Shown here in pieces: positions 25,830-35,035 of a DNA stretch of 64,000 bases. Below the pieces are notes generated by a model, which was not told the origin of the DNA, made no database searches, and saw only the letters and a program-made list of their open reading frames with translations. The first letter of the stretch is position 1. The number at the start of each line of letters is the position of its first letter. The DNA is from M3007 sp043764095 (lineage in GTDB: Bacteria; Bacteroidota; Bacteroidia; Chitinophagales; Saprospiraceae): the NCBI GenBank assembly GCA_043764095.1, contig JAYUKX010000158.1, forward strand, positions 1-64,000, written 5' to 3'. The position numbers and the translations under genes were made by a program.

Positions 25830-28800
25830 ATGAAGCATTTATACCTTTTGCTGTTCTTGATGGCAGCATGTATGCCGTCTTGGAATCAAATTCAAGCGCA
25901 AACTACCTTAACACCTACCGAAACTGGTGTCAACTGGCGCAATGTAGGCCCTTTTCGTGGCGGTCGATCCGCTGCTGTCACAGGCGTAGCAGGCCAACCC
26001 AATCTCTTCTATTTTGGCGGTACGGGCGGGGGAGTATGGCGCACCCAAGATGGTGGCCGTAGTTGGGAATGTATTACGGACGGCTTCTTTGGCGGTAGCA
26101 TTGGCGCTATTGAAGTAGCACCATCCGATCATAATGTGATTTATGTAGGCGGCGGTGAGGTTACTGTACGTGGCAATGTGAGTTACGGTACAGGTATGTG
26201 GAAATCGGATGATGCAGGCCGAACTTGGAAAAGTATTGGTTTGAAAAACAGCCGACATATTCCACGTTTGCGGGTACACCCGACTAATTCGGATATTGTA
26301 TATGCCGCTGTAATGGGCGATTTGTTCAAAGATTCGAACGACCGTGGTGTGTATCGCTCCAAAGATGGCGGCAAAAACTGGGAAAAAGTACTTTTTGTAA
26401 ATAATGCTGCGGGCGCGGTAGATTTAGCGATGGATCCAACCAATCCACGTATTCTATATGCTTCTACTTGGCGCATCCGTCGCAATCCACACAGCCTTTC
26501 TTCGGGTGGTGAGGGCTCTTCTTTGTGGAAAAGTACCGATGGCGGCGATTCGTGGGTCGAATTGACCAAAAATGAAGGCATGACAAAGGACACCATTGGT
26601 ATCATCGGCGTGGCGGTCAGCGCAGTACGACCTGATCGCGTTTTTGCCATTGTAGAAAGTAAAACAGGTGGCGTTTTCCGTTCGTATGATGGTGGTAAAA
26701 CTTGGAAAAAAACCAACGAAGACCGCAATTTGCGCCAACGTGCTTGGTATTATTCGCGGATTTATACCGATACAAAGGACGAAGACGTGGTGTACGTGAT
26801 GAACGTATCCTACCACAAATCAAAAGATGGCGGGAAAACTTTTTCTGGGAGAAATGCCCCGCATGGTGATCACCACGATCTTTGGGTGGCTCCAGAAGAC
26901 CCGCGCCGCATGATTATTGCCGATGATGGTGGTGCGCAAATCACCTACGATGGCGGAGAAACCTGGACGACTTACCACAACCAGCCCACTGCGCAGTTTT
27001 ATCGCGTTACGACCGATAATGCCTTTCCATTCCGAATTTATGCCGCACAGCAGGATAATTCTAGCGTCAGGATAGCGCATCGTACCAATGGAGGTAGTAT
27101 TGGCGATCGTGATTTTGAATCTACTGCCGGCGGTGAAAGTGGCCATATTGCGGTAGATCCACTGAACCCAGATATTGTTTATGGAGGCGAATATCATGGT
27201 TTTTTGAACCGATACGACCATATTAATCAATCGCAACGCGCTATTAATGTATGGCCGGAAGACAATATGGGACACGGTGCTGAAGATGCAAAATACCGTT
27301 TTCAATGGAATTTTCCTTTGTTTTTTAGTCCACACAACCCTAAAAAATTATATGCTTGCTCCAATAATTTGCATGTCACTACCGATGAAGGACAAACTTG
27401 GTCGGTCATCTCTCCTGATTTAACCACCAATGATAAAAACCGCCAAAAATCATCAGGTGGGCCTATCACGCAAGACAATACGAGCGTTGAATATTACTGT
27501 ACCATTTTTGCCGCAGCAGAAAGTCCGCGCGTACGCGACTTGATCTGGACGGGTAGCGATGATGGTTTAGTCAACGTGACCCGCGATGGTGGCAAAACTT
27601 GGAATAACGTGACACCAGCAAGCCTTCCCCGCTGGACGATGATTAACTGTATCGAACCTGATCCATTCAACGATGGCGGCTGTTATGTGGCGGCAACCTC
27701 TTATAAATCAGGCGATTATAAGCCATACTTGCTCTATACCCCAGATTATGGTGTTACTTGGAAACAAATAACGAATGGCATTGGGGAAGAACATTTTACT
27801 AGGGTGATCCGCGCCGATCAAAAAGTAAAAGGTTTATTGTACGCAGGTACAGAACAAGGTATGTATTATAGTTCGGATAATGGTGCCAATTGGAAAACCA
27901 TGCAATTGAACTTACCGATTGTACCCGTTACCGATTTAACAATAAAAGAAAATAAACTCATTGCAGCCACTCAAGGGCGTGCTTTATGGATGATCGACGA
28001 CTTAAATCCGATTCAACAGTTGGCTTCCGAAACACAAACCAACGCTAATATCCGCTTATTTACCCCGGCAGAAACGTATCGCATGGGCGGCTACGGCGGT
28101 GGTAAAAGTAAATTGGCAGGCGAAAATCATCCCAATGGCGTAATGGTACATTTTTGGATTAAGGATTTGCCCAATGAAAAGGACACCGTCGCACTTGCTT
28201 TTTACGATGCAGATAATAAACTTGTCCGCCGCTACACGAACAAAACCAATGATGCAAAACTGGAATTGAAAAAAGGAGGCAATCGTTTTGTATGGGACAT
28301 GACCTATCCTCCCGCCGAAAAATTTGATGGAATGATCCTTTGGAGTTATGATTTGGAAGGCCCTAAAGCCGTGCCGGGTAACTACACCGTTCGCTTAGAA
28401 ACAAAGGCGGAGACGTTGAATGCGCCGTTTAAAATTGTAACAGATAAGCGTTCAAAATCGACACCTGCCGATTTTAAGCGCCAACTTGATTTTGTACAAT
28501 CTGTGGGTGAAAAAATTACTAAAGCCCACCGTGCGATCAAGGACATTCGGGATGTACGTTCACAATTGGCGATTTTGAAAGAAAAAACGGATAAAAAAGC
28601 GGAATTTAAAGCATTAACTGATCTAATGACCCAAACGGATTCTGTAATGACGAGTGTAGAAAAAGCCATTTATCAAACCCAAAACCGTTCTTCTCAAGAT
28701 CCGCTCAATTTTCCGGTTCGGTTGAACGACAAATTGGCCAATCTAATGGGATTGAATGCACAATCGGATTATCCGCCCACCCAACAATCGTTAGATGTAC

Positions 28801-28928
28801 GCGAAATGTTGTTTTGCCTCACCGATGAGCAGTTGGCAAAATGGGAATCGATTAAAAAAGATAATTTGCCGGAGATTAATCGGTTGTTTAGATCATTGGG
28901 CGTAGATTTGTTGAAAACAAAGTATTAG
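25830..28928 (+). CDS. Large exported BNR/VPS10-like propeller protein
   Basis: 1032 residues with a signal peptide (MKHLYLLLFLMAACMPSW...QAQ). Residues about 30-720 hold many Asp-box/BNR blades of the form S-x-D-x-G-x-T-W (TQDGGRSWE, KSDDAGRTWK, SKDGGKNWE, SYDGGKTWK, TYDGGETWT, TRDGGKTWN), giving two propellers like sortilin/VPS10 and xyloglucanase-type proteins. Then comes a beta-sandwich region (about 750-880), and a helical tail (about 890-1032). Such proteins are often labelled glycosyl hydrolase, but catalysis cannot be shown. No T9SS domain is seen, so it is periplasmic or released. It is 66 bp after the glycosidase-like gene. Confidence 0.88.
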   Translation: MKHLYLLLFLMAACMPSWNQIQAQTTLTPTETGVNWRNVGPFRGGRSAAVTGVAGQPNLFYFGGTGGGVWRTQDGGRSWECITDGFFGGSIGAIEVAPSDHNVIYVGGGEVTVRGNVSYGTGMWKSDDAGRTWKSIGLKNSRHIPRLRVHPTNSDIVYAAVMGDLFKDSNDRGVYRSKDGGKNWEKVLFVNNAAGAVDLAMDPTNPRILYASTWRIRRNPHSLSSGGEGSSLWKSTDGGDSWVELTKNEGMTKDTIGIIGVAVSAVRPDRVFAIVESKTGGVFRSYDGGKTWKKTNEDRNLRQRAWYYSRIYTDTKDEDVVYVMNVSYHKSKDGGKTFSGRNAPHGDHHDLWVAPEDPRRMIIADDGGAQITYDGGETWTTYHNQPTAQFYRVTTDNAFPFRIYAAQQDNSSVRIAHRTNGGSIGDRDFESTAGGESGHIAVDPLNPDIVYGGEYHGFLNRYDHINQSQRAINVWPEDNMGHGAEDAKYRFQWNFPLFFSPHNPKKLYACSNNLHVTTDEGQTWSVISPDLTTNDKNRQKSSGGPITQDNTSVEYYCTIFAAAESPRVRDLIWTGSDDGLVNVTRDGGKTWNNVTPASLPRWTMINCIEPDPFNDGGCYVAATSYKSGDYKPYLLYTPDYGVTWKQITNGIGEEHFTRVIRADQKVKGLLYAGTEQGMYYSSDNGANWKTMQLNLPIVPVTDLTIKENKLIAATQGRALWMIDDLNPIQQLASETQTNANIRLFTPAETYRMGGYGGGKSKLAGENHPNGVMVHFWIKDLPNEKDTVALAFYDADNKLVRRYTNKTNDAKLELKKGGNRFVWDMTYPPAEKFDGMILWSYDLEGPKAVPGNYTVRLETKAETLNAPFKIVTDKRSKSTPADFKRQLDFVQSVGEKITKAHRAIKDIRDVRSQLAILKEKTDKKAEFKALTDLMTQTDSVMTSVEKAIYQTQNRSSQDPLNFPVRLNDKLANLMGLNAQSDYPPTQQSLDVREMLFCLTDEQLAKWESIKKDNLPEINRLFRSLGVDLLKTKY

Positions 28929-28978
28929 TTAAAGTTGTTAAGATTTAGTAAATTCTATTCAAATACAAACAACCTTTG

Positions 28979-28986
28979 TACTTTTG
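28979..28986 (+). promoter_or_regulatory. -7 promoter element of the Cys-rich small protein
   Basis: TACTTTTG matches TAnnTTTG and predicts a transcript start near 28993, 59 bp before the ATG at 29052. Confidence 0.5.
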
Positions 28987-29051
28987 TATTGTCTTAGAGA
29001 CAGCTCTTTGATCACATTATTTTATCACAATTAAAAAATTGTATTTTCGCC

Positions 29052-29486
29052 ATGAAAAAGGTGTTATTTCTATTTGGTTTTCTTTTTGCGTTAAGCCTTG
29101 GTGCTGCTAACGCGCAATGCTCAGGCGGTTCTGCGTCTGCTGGTAAATCTTGCTGCGCAGGTAAAGTAGCGAAGGCTGCTGCTGCTGATGCAACGATTGA
29201 AAAACGCGTTGACGACGCTGGTGTTGTTTCTTATGTTCGCAAAGAGCAAGATCAACAAGGTAACGTTAAATTTGTAAGCGTACGTTTCGACGAAGGTGCT
29301 AACACTTTCGTAAACGAAGCACCTAAGTCTTTGTCTGCTGATGCAAAAACTGGCATGGTAAAGAAAGAAGGTAAAGCTTGCGCTGCTGCAGGTGAAGGCA
29401 AAGCGTGCTGCAAAAGCGGTTCTGCTGCTGCTGGTAAATCTTGCTCAAAAGAAGGTGCTTCTGTTGCTGCACCTGCTAATCAATAG
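29052..29486 (+). CDS. Small exported Ala/Lys/Cys-rich protein
   Basis: 144 residues; signal peptide MKKVLFLFGFLFALSLGAANAQ. The mature protein has three Cys clusters in similar settings, SAGKSCCAGK near 32, EGKACCKSGS near 119 and AAGKSCSKEG near 129, around a central beta-rich segment (TIEKRVDDAGVVSYVRKEQ...). Codon use is strongly biased (GCT, GGT, AAA), unlike its neighbours, suggesting high expression. No family is recognised; the vicinal Cys pairs could bind metal or form disulfides. It has its own promoter and is followed by a hairpin and a strong terminator. Confidence 0.85.
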   Translation: MKKVLFLFGFLFALSLGAANAQCSGGSASAGKSCCAGKVAKAAAADATIEKRVDDAGVVSYVRKEQDQQGNVKFVSVRFDEGANTFVNEAPKSLSADAKTGMVKKEGKACAAAGEGKACCKSGSAAAGKSCSKEGASVAAPANQ

Positions 29487-29495
29487 TTTTATATT

Positions 29496-29533
29496 TTAGC
29501 AGTACTCGGTTTATGTGAATCGGGTACTGCTAA
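29496..29533. terminator. Hairpin after the Cys-rich gene
   Basis: A perfect 10-bp stem, TTAGCAGTAC/GTACTGCTAA, 10 bp after the stop. No clean T run follows, so it may protect the 3' end of the mRNA rather than terminate. Confidence 0.5.
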
Positions 29534-29610
29534 ATAAGGTTTTCTTATAAAAAATTTAGGTGCAGTGCGCCGTGATATTTATAGTAATTACGTATAAAAC
29601 GATAATAAAA

Positions 29611-29648
29611 AAAGGGTAAAACGCGTTGGCGTTTTACCCTTTTTTTAT
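29611..29648. terminator. Bidirectional Rho-independent terminator
   Basis: A 14-bp perfect stem AAAGGGTAAAACGC/GCGTTTTACCCTTT, loop GTTG, flanked by A and T runs. It lies between the convergent Cys-rich and sugar isomerase-like genes. Confidence 0.9.
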
Positions 29649-29668
29649 TAAAGGAATGCGATATTATC

Positions 29669-30556
29669 TTAACCCACCGAACAAATCTTTACACATTTCT
29701 CCAAAGATTCCAGTTTATTCGTATTTTTAGGAATAAACTCTTGTGCTACAAAACCTTTGTATCCTGTATCCACGATGGCTTTCATAATGGCGGGGTAATA
29801 CAATTCTTGCGATTCGTCGATTTCGTTGCGCCCCGGTACACCGCCGGTATGGTAGTGTGAGATATACTTATTGGATTCGCGGATGGTGCGAATTACGTCG
29901 CCTTCCATGATTTGCATGTGATAAATATCATACAGTAATTTAAAATTATCGGAGCCTACTGCCTTCACCAAATCAACGCCCCAAGGGGTTTTATCGCATT
30001 GATAATCACCATGATCCACTTTGCTATTGAGCAATTCCATACAGATCGTAATCTTGTATTTTTCGGCCATTGGCATCAATTTTCTAAGACCCACGGCACA
30101 AATTTGGATACCCAATTCGTCGTCCAATCCGCCGCGATTACCCGAAAAGCAAATGATTTTTTCGATCCCAGCATTGGCTGCTTTTTTTATCAAATCTTCG
30201 TAAAATGGCACGAGTGTATCGTGGTGCTCGAAGCGATTAAAGCCATTTGGGATACCGTAACCTTTGGGTTGATCGGTACCCATGCTACAGGTGAGGCCAT
30301 ATTTACGGGCGATGGGCCATTCTTCGGGTGTGAGTAAATCAATGGCTTGCAAGCCAATTTCTTTACCTTTTTTACAAAGATCGTCCAACGGAACATCGTT
30401 GTAGCACCACCTACAAGCGGAGTGGTTTACTTTATCTGCAAAATCTTCCCCGTGCAGCATCGTATCTGCTGCGGCCACGCGGGCACTTAGGTTTTCTGTA
30501 AGGAACGCGGCAGCCGTAGCCGTGCTGATCGATTTAATAGCGGTGCGTCTTTGCAT
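29669..30556 (-). CDS. TIM-barrel sugar isomerase/epimerase, hydroxypyruvate isomerase-like
   Basis: 295 residues. The N-terminus MQRRTAIKSISTATAAAFLTENLSA resembles a twin-arginine-like signal (RR followed by a hydrophobic Ala-rich stretch), so it is probably exported. The AP endonuclease 2-like barrel shows KEIGLQAIDLLTPEEWP, IICFSGNRGG, ICMELLNSKVDHGDYQ (metal Glu) and LLYDIYHMQIMEGD (Asp-x2-His), then HYHTGGVPGRNEID, and FVAQEFIPK with the last metal Glu. It isomerises a small sugar or hydroxy acid by family; the substrate is unknown. It is 22 bp downstream of purQ on the same strand. Confidence 0.88.
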   Translation of the reverse strand: MQRRTAIKSISTATAAAFLTENLSARVAAADTMLHGEDFADKVNHSACRWCYNDVPLDDLCKKGKEIGLQAIDLLTPEEWPIARKYGLTCSMGTDQPKGYGIPNGFNRFEHHDTLVPFYEDLIKKAANAGIEKIICFSGNRGGLDDELGIQICAVGLRKLMPMAEKYKITICMELLNSKVDHGDYQCDKTPWGVDLVKAVGSDNFKLLYDIYHMQIMEGDVIRTIRESNKYISHYHTGGVPGRNEIDESQELYYPAIMKAIVDTGYKGFVAQEFIPKNTNKLESLEKCVKICSVG

Positions 30557-30578
30557 CTTTGTTTATGTTTTAGGTGAA

Positions 30579-31292
30579 TTAAATGGCAACGGTCGAATGC
30601 ATCGAAATAAGCGATTCAAACATACCACGACCATCGGTATTGGCGAGATCCGTTTCAGAGGCGCGTTCGGGGTGTGGCATCATACCAAATACATTGCGGC
30701 CTTCATTGCAAATACCTGCAATACTGCGTTCGGCTCCGTTCGGGTTGCTCTCGGGCGTAACGTGTCCGTACTCGTCGCAGTAGCGGAAAAGGACTTGGTT
30801 ATTGGCTTCTAAATGATCCAAAGTAGCCGTATCGGCATAATAGCGGCCTTCTGCGTGTGCAATCGGTATTTTTAATGCCTTGGTTGGATCCAATTCAGTC
30901 GTAATTTCCGATTCTGTGGTGATGGTTTTGAGGTAAATATTTTTGGAAATGAATTTTTGATTGGCATTGCGCAACAAAACACCCGGCAATAACCCCGCTT
31001 CGCAAAGGATTTGGAAACCATTGCAAATACCCCAAACATAGCCGCCCTTCGCCGCAAATGCCTTTACATCTTGCATAATGGGCGAAAACTGCGCAATGGC
31101 ACCCGCACGAACATAATCGCCGTAAGAAAACCCGCCAGGCAAAATGACGCAATCTTTAATTGTAAAATGGCTGGGCAATGCGGTCTCTTTATGCCATACT
31201 TTTTCTACCTGACAGCCCATTACAGTACCAAGTACATGGATCATATCATCGTCGCAGTTGGAACCGGGGAATACAATGACGGCAAATTTCAT
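30579..31292 (-). CDS. purQ: Phosphoribosylformylglycinamidine synthase, glutaminase subunit
   Basis: 237 residues, standard length for PurQ. It supplies ammonia from glutamine to PurL in step 4 of purine synthesis. Seen: FPGSNCD near residue 8, GGFSYGDYVRAGAIA (about 53-67), the glutaminase nucleophile Cys90 in GICNGFQIL, and the catalytic His/Glu in IAHAEGRYYAD. The C-terminal GMMPHPERA is conserved. The separate small PurQ implies that small PurL and PurS are encoded elsewhere. ATG start at 31292. Confidence 0.95.
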   Translation of the reverse strand: MKFAVIVFPGSNCDDDMIHVLGTVMGCQVEKVWHKETALPSHFTIKDCVILPGGFSYGDYVRAGAIAQFSPIMQDVKAFAAKGGYVWGICNGFQILCEAGLLPGVLLRNANQKFISKNIYLKTITTESEITTELDPTKALKIPIAHAEGRYYADTATLDHLEANNQVLFRYCDEYGHVTPESNPNGAERSIAGICNEGRNVFGMMPHPERASETDLANTDGRGMFESLISMHSTVAI

Positions 31293-31475
31293 ATTTCTTT
31301 ATTTAAAATTTTGTTGCAAATTTTTGGTGATTCGTAGCAAATGCCCTGCATTTTAGCATAAAAAAGACCCGTTTGGGATCATTTTATCACCAATAAATAA
31401 TTCGCAGCAAAGATGGTGAAAAAGTCGTAATTTGGGTATGTATTGGAAAAGAAAAAATGAAGATTGTTGGGATCC

Positions 31476-32765
31476 TTACCAATTCCCAGTTACTTTTTTT
31501 ACCTCCAAACTAGCCAAAAGAATATTATATATAGCAATCAAGTAGTTATTTTCAGCGGTTTGAAGCGATAATTCACTGCTTTTGAGGTCATTTTGCAAAA
31601 GCGCGCCCTGCTCAAAACGCAATTGGTCGGTTTGATAAATTTGCTGCGCCAAAGTGGTATTTTTTTCGCTTTCCAGTAGGTCAAGTTGGGCTTGTTCTAC
31701 TTTTTTGCGGGCGGTTTTTAATTCAAAATTGAGGTCAGATTGTATTTTTTCAAGGTTAATTTGATTGATTTGCTGCTTTATCGTAAAATCTTCTGCCGTG
31801 AGTTTGGCTAATTTACCATCGTATAATGGCTTGGATACTTTTAAACCCACATAACTAAATGGGCTGATCTTTTCGTTGAGTGCCAACAGCGAAAAATTAC
31901 CATAAGCCGATACTGAAAATGCGTTTTGTTTGAGGTTTTTTTGCACCTGTAACTGGTTGTCGGTCAAGGCAATCTGCTCCGATTTTATGGAGGTGTTGTT
32001 GATGGTTGCATCCAGATTGGTATTGTTTTTTAACAACAAAGGAAGCGTTTCGGCCAGTACCAAATTGGTCTCTTCGGGTACTTGCATACGGTATTTTAGT
32101 TCGCTCCAAGCCAGGGCATTGTCTTGTTGGGTTTTGCGCAGCGAAAGTTCAGCATTACTCACATCCAGCGCGAGGCGATTGATATCATTGGTAAGTGCTT
32201 TTCCATTGGTTAGGCGGATATTTCCATTGTCCAAATTCACTTTGGTACGGTCGAGGGTTTGTTGCGCCAGTTTCACTTTTTCCTGCTGGTACAATACATT
32301 ATAATAAGCCGATGAAATGGCAAATCGTAGGTCATTTTTGCTCTGTTCGAGGTTGTTTTTTTGACTTTCTACCTTGTTATCGTTTATTTTTCGGTTAATA
32401 CCCTGTTGGGCATCGTAGAGTTTTTTGGTCGCATCAAGACTGATGGTTGCATTGAAAGGCACGCCAAAAGCGACGGTTTGTACCGCATCACTGGGGGTAT
32501 TGGGCAGCCCAAAAGCGCCGATCGGGATAACGCTTTTTTGCAAAATGGCATTATAGCGTACATCGCCGGAGGCGGTCACTTGAGGTTGGTTGCCGGCGCG
32601 GATTTTGGCGTTTTCTGCGTTGGAAATCTGCACCTGCAAGGTTTGTGTTTTTAGCGTAAAACTATGTTCCAAGCCCTGTTGTATCGCATCCTGTAACGTG
32701 AGGTTTTGCGCTTGCAAAAGGTGGAACAAGTTGAAGAATAGTAGTATAAATATCGTTTTTTTCAT
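31476..32765 (-). CDS. TolC-family outer membrane efflux protein
   Basis: From ATG 32763-32765 (MKKTIFILLFFNLFHLLQAQ, a clean signal peptide) 429 residues; the frame is open 12 codons upstream. The outer-membrane-efflux-protein fold is shown by two long helical repeats with LTLQDAIQQGLEHSF at the start and heptad-rich segments (about 150-220 and 330-420, such as LNFELKTARKKVEQAQLDLLESEKN split over two turns). It forms the outer-membrane channel of the tripartite exporter with the three genes upstream (permease, fusion protein, ATPase), all on the minus strand. The 200-bp gap before the permease carries a three-hairpin element. Confidence 0.9.
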   Translation of the reverse strand: MKKTIFILLFFNLFHLLQAQNLTLQDAIQQGLEHSFTLKTQTLQVQISNAENAKIRAGNQPQVTASGDVRYNAILQKSVIPIGAFGLPNTPSDAVQTVAFGVPFNATISLDATKKLYDAQQGINRKINDNKVESQKNNLEQSKNDLRFAISSAYYNVLYQQEKVKLAQQTLDRTKVNLDNGNIRLTNGKALTNDINRLALDVSNAELSLRKTQQDNALAWSELKYRMQVPEETNLVLAETLPLLLKNNTNLDATINNTSIKSEQIALTDNQLQVQKNLKQNAFSVSAYGNFSLLALNEKISPFSYVGLKVSKPLYDGKLAKLTAEDFTIKQQINQINLEKIQSDLNFELKTARKKVEQAQLDLLESEKNTTLAQQIYQTDQLRFEQGALLQNDLKSSELSLQTAENNYLIAIYNILLASLEVKKVTGNW

Positions 32766-32860
32766 TGTATTGAATGTACTGCAAAATAAGTTTTTATACA
32801 TTTTCTATTTGGTTTTATTGTTCATCTTATTATACCTTGACTATCTGAAAAAATATGTAT

Positions 32861-32946
32861 CGAGCCGACGGCTCTCCATCATTTGTTGTGCATCTGTTCC
32901 GCGGATTAAAATCCGCCACTACAATATGATCCGAGCCTAACGGCTC
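32861..32946. repeat. Three-hairpin intergenic element, probable dispersed repeat
   Basis: Three short perfect stems in 86 bp: GAGCC/GGCTC (32862-32874), GCGGAT/ATCCGC (32901-32916) and again GAGCC/GGCTC (32933-32946). The first and last share the same arms and flank the middle one. It sits between the permease and TolC genes of one exporter unit, where it may process or attenuate the mRNA. Only one copy is present in this window. Confidence 0.5.
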
Positions 32947-32963
32947 TTATATCGTGCGCTGGC

Positions 32964-34079
32964 TTACATCCTAAACACCTCTGCTGGCTCCAATTTCGTA
33001 ATTTTTCGCATCGCAAAAAGGCTGCTAATGATCGAAATAAAGACCGTGACGACTACCATAAAAATAATGAGCCAAGGCGGTAATTGCGCATCTAAGGTTT
33101 TTTTAGTGCCGCTTATAAAGCCTTGCACCATCAAAATGGCCAAAATAAAACCCAAAATAGCGTAAATAACAGATTGATAAAGGATAATACGGCGCACCAC
33201 GCCATTGGTACCTCCTATGGCCTTGATGGTGCCGTAGTCGCGCACACGGTCTTTAACCGCCGAAAACATGGTAAGTCCCACAATGGCAAAACCTGTAATA
33301 ATAGCAAAAACCACCAAAAAACCAAACGAAGTGACAATACCGCTGGACGTAGAAATATAACGCAGTGTTTCGCTGGCAAATGTTTTGCCGTCCCGCGCTT
33401 TTATGCTGGGTATTTCTTTCATAATATTAGCCACTACCTGCTGCGGTGTATAGCCATTTTCCCATTCCACCAACAAAGCAGATGCTACATCTGGCGACAT
33501 TTTACCCATTTTTCGCGCCAATTGTAGGGTAGTAAAAGCATACGATTGCCCTAAACCGCGTGCGCCATTGGTGCTATCTACGAGTTGAACGGTGGTGCCA
33601 TTTACCTCAAATTTGTCGCCCACCTTTACATTTTCGTTGAGTACTGCATCCCAACCATCGGTGATAATGGCACCTTCTTGTAACAAAACATTGCGGTCGC
33701 CAGCGAATTTCCAAGGGCCACCCGCAAAACTTTGCGGCGACACACCAACGATACTCAATGGTGCTTTTATGCCATTGTTGAACTTGGCAGCACCGGGTAC
33801 TACCACGATGGGATTGACCCGTTTTACACCTGCTACCGACATGAGCGAGCGCGCAATACGCATATCAATTTCGGGCAAATCATTCACTTCACGGCTTTTG
33901 TCGCTCACTACCCAAATATATTCTTGATTAAAACTTGCCAAAGAAGAAGCGCTACCGATCAACGCCAAGCAAATACCAATTTGCTGACCAATCAAAAAAA
34001 CCGACAAGGTGATACCGAACAAAATACCAATCATTTTGGCTTTGTCGAACCACATAAATTGAAACGCTGTTTTTAACAT
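32964..34079 (-). CDS. ABC exporter permease, DevC/MacB-like
   Basis: From ATG 34077-34079 (MLKTAFQFMWFDKAKMIGILFGITLSVFLIG) 371 residues; the longer frame overlaps the fusion-protein gene and is not used. One membrane helix is at the N-terminus, a large periplasmic domain (about 45-255) and three C-terminal helices (about 265-365, FtsX-like). GTIKAIGGTNGVVRRIILYQ in the coupling region is typical of DevC/FtsX permeases. It works with the ATPase 35036-35740, the membrane fusion protein 34085-35020 and probably the TolC protein, exporting a lipid, peptide or drug. Confidence 0.9.
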   Translation of the reverse strand: MLKTAFQFMWFDKAKMIGILFGITLSVFLIGQQIGICLALIGSASSLASFNQEYIWVVSDKSREVNDLPEIDMRIARSLMSVAGVKRVNPIVVVPGAAKFNNGIKAPLSIVGVSPQSFAGGPWKFAGDRNVLLQEGAIITDGWDAVLNENVKVGDKFEVNGTTVQLVDSTNGARGLGQSYAFTTLQLARKMGKMSPDVASALLVEWENGYTPQQVVANIMKEIPSIKARDGKTFASETLRYISTSSGIVTSFGFLVVFAIITGFAIVGLTMFSAVKDRVRDYGTIKAIGGTNGVVRRIILYQSVIYAILGFILAILMVQGFISGTKKTLDAQLPPWLIIFMVVVTVFISIISSLFAMRKITKLEPAEVFRM

Positions 34080-34084
34080 GTGGT

Positions 34085-35020
34085 TTATTTTAGTAAAATG
34101 ATGCAATCTACCCGACTGCCGATGAGTGGTTTTGCTCCAGCCTCTATTTTAATATGTACTTCGCGGATGCGGCGGTCTTCTTGCTCAGTGGATTGGTCTT
34201 TAAACAAGGATTTTGCCTTTAAATAATCGGCGGCAAAATAGACTGTGCCTTGTGCAATGGTATCGCCGGTGGTTTGTGAGAGGAGCAATGCTTTTTGTCC
34301 CAATTGGATACGGTCTGCAAATATTTCGTCCACTTCAGTTTTGGCCACTAAGGCACCATCAGGGGCAAATTCTGCGATTTTTAGATCATTTTGGACGTAT
34401 TCGCCTGCTTTTACGTTTACTTTTAGGATTTTTCCACCCATGGGCGCGAGTACCTTTTTTTGCCCTAATACCGTTTCAAAATAAGCGATATCTGTTTTTA
34501 TTTCGTCAATTTTGCTGTTGGCTTCTACTACTTTTGCTTCTGCTTCTGCAATTTCTTTTTGGTAGCGGTCCACTTCAAATTGGCTATTGTCCAGTTCTTC
34601 TTTTGTCAGGGCTTTGCCGTTGAACAGGGCAGTATTGCGTTGGAGGATTGTTTGGGCATTTCGGAGGTTGATTTTCAATGTTTCCACATTAGCGCGCTGC
34701 GTGGTAATGGCGGCTGTTTGTGGTCCTATTTTGCTTTTTGCCTGCAATAACTGACTTCTTTCGACGCTTTGATCCACTGTCATCAAGGTTTGACCCTTTT
34801 TAATAGACTGGTTTTCGTCGATAAGTACGGAGAGCACTTTACCCGAAGTTCCAGCCACGAGGTCGGTAATGCCATCTTCTGGTTCTATTCTTGCGATACC
34901 GAAAACGCGATCGTTGGTCGTTTTGGTGGTGGTGGTAACGGCGGCGGCCTCCTCTTTTTTACCGCCACAAGCGGCACAGCAAAGGAGGAGGAGTAACAAA
35001 TGTAAAATTGGAAATTTCAT
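34085..35020 (-). CDS. HlyD-family membrane fusion lipoprotein, DevB-like
   Basis: 311 residues. Lipoprotein signal MKFPILHLLLLLLCCAACGG, so it is membrane-anchored by lipid. The biotinyl/lipoyl-like half motifs are GTSGKVLSVLIDENQSIKKG (about 58-77) and APMGGKILKVNVKAGEYV (about 193-210), separated by a long coiled coil (about 85-185, Gln/Lys/Glu/Ala-rich). It bridges the inner-membrane permease and the outer-membrane TolC protein. It lies 15 bp downstream of the ATPase gene, and 5 bp before the permease start. Confidence 0.92.
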   Translation of the reverse strand: MKFPILHLLLLLLCCAACGGKKEEAAAVTTTTKTTNDRVFGIARIEPEDGITDLVAGTSGKVLSVLIDENQSIKKGQTLMTVDQSVERSQLLQAKSKIGPQTAAITTQRANVETLKINLRNAQTILQRNTALFNGKALTKEELDNSQFEVDRYQKEIAEAEAKVVEANSKIDEIKTDIAYFETVLGQKKVLAPMGGKILKVNVKAGEYVQNDLKIAEFAPDGALVAKTEVDEIFADRIQLGQKALLLSQTTGDTIAQGTVYFAADYLKAKSLFKDQSTEQEDRRIREVHIKIEAGAKPLIGSRVDCIILLK

Positions 35021-35035
35021 AGTATTTTTATGTTT

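Noticed and set aside
25908..27335. Several minus-strand frames of 120-180 codons within the BNR gene
   Set aside because: They are antisense to a protein with many recognisable blades, and their peptides match no family.
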